This document shows, piece by piece, positions 6,310-6,322 of a stretch of DNA of 6,322 nt. The DNA is from Candidatus Margulisiibacteriota bacterium (lineage in GTDB: Bacteria; Margulisbacteria; Termititenacia; Termititenacales; Termititenacaceae). Each line of letters starts with the position of its first letter. Position 1 is the stretch's first letter. A model generated the notes under the pieces. The model saw nothing but the letters and a program-made list of their open reading frames with translations. It was not told where the DNA came from and did no database searches. The stretch is taken from the NCBI GenBank assembly GCA_031264205.1, contig JAISEH010000175.1, positions 1 to 6,322 of the forward strand, read 5' to 3'. The translations under genes and the position numbers were made by a program.

Positions 6310-6322
6310 TTGTTTTTTTATT

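Noticed and set aside
6298..6322. Promoter of the - strand operon
   Set aside because: Only 25 A/T-rich bases precede the first gene before the window ends; no -10/-35 pair can be judged.
1..6322. CRISPR arrays, tRNA/rRNA genes, insertion sequences or direct repeats
   Set aside because: The window is almost fully covered by six genes; I saw no repeat array, transposase, terminal inverted repeat or structural RNA.

Overview
The window holds six genes in two convergent groups and is almost entirely coding. The only gene on the + strand (17-1048) is a full-length glyceraldehyde-3-phosphate dehydrogenase homologue. The other five (1069-6297) are on the - strand, read right to left, with gaps of 17 and 15 bases and then two 1-base stop/start overlaps. 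They very likely form one operon, or the distal part of one whose promoter lies beyond the right edge. Every product of this operon carries an export signal.

In transcription order the - strand group encodes: a 182-residue exported protein with a pilin-like beta-sandwich look; a 157-residue exported beta-rich protein; a 365-residue exported three-domain protein whose first domain resembles periplasmic fimbrial chaperones and DUF916-type domains; a 583-residue protein with an N-terminal pilus/secretin-type domain fused to an outer-membrane beta-barrel ending in Phe; and a 441-residue periplasmic AMIN-domain N-acetylmuramoyl-L-alanine amidase. Together they look like an envelope or surface-structure locus: two candidate subunits or adaptors, a chaperone-like partner, an outer-membrane component and a peptidoglycan-remodelling enzyme. 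No classical usher, secretin core or ATPase is present. The assembly-system reading is inference; only the amidase and the GAPDH fold can be named firmly.

The organism is a diderm bacterium, since it has an outer-membrane barrel and a periplasmic AMIN amidase. Base composition is roughly balanced with many GCGC/CGCG runs, Shine-Dalgarno sites are clear, and one start is TTG. Gene content does not match a familiar proteobacterial locus. An under-sampled diderm phylum (for example Margulisbacteria- or Elusimicrobia-like) is a guess made with low confidence.

The two strongest observations are: (1) the GAPDH homologue has Pro where the catalytic Cys should be, in an otherwise complete protein, and several other active-site-region changes; (2) the five-gene exported-protein operon combines a chaperone-like protein with a pilus-N-domain/beta-barrel fusion in an arrangement I do not recognise as a described system.
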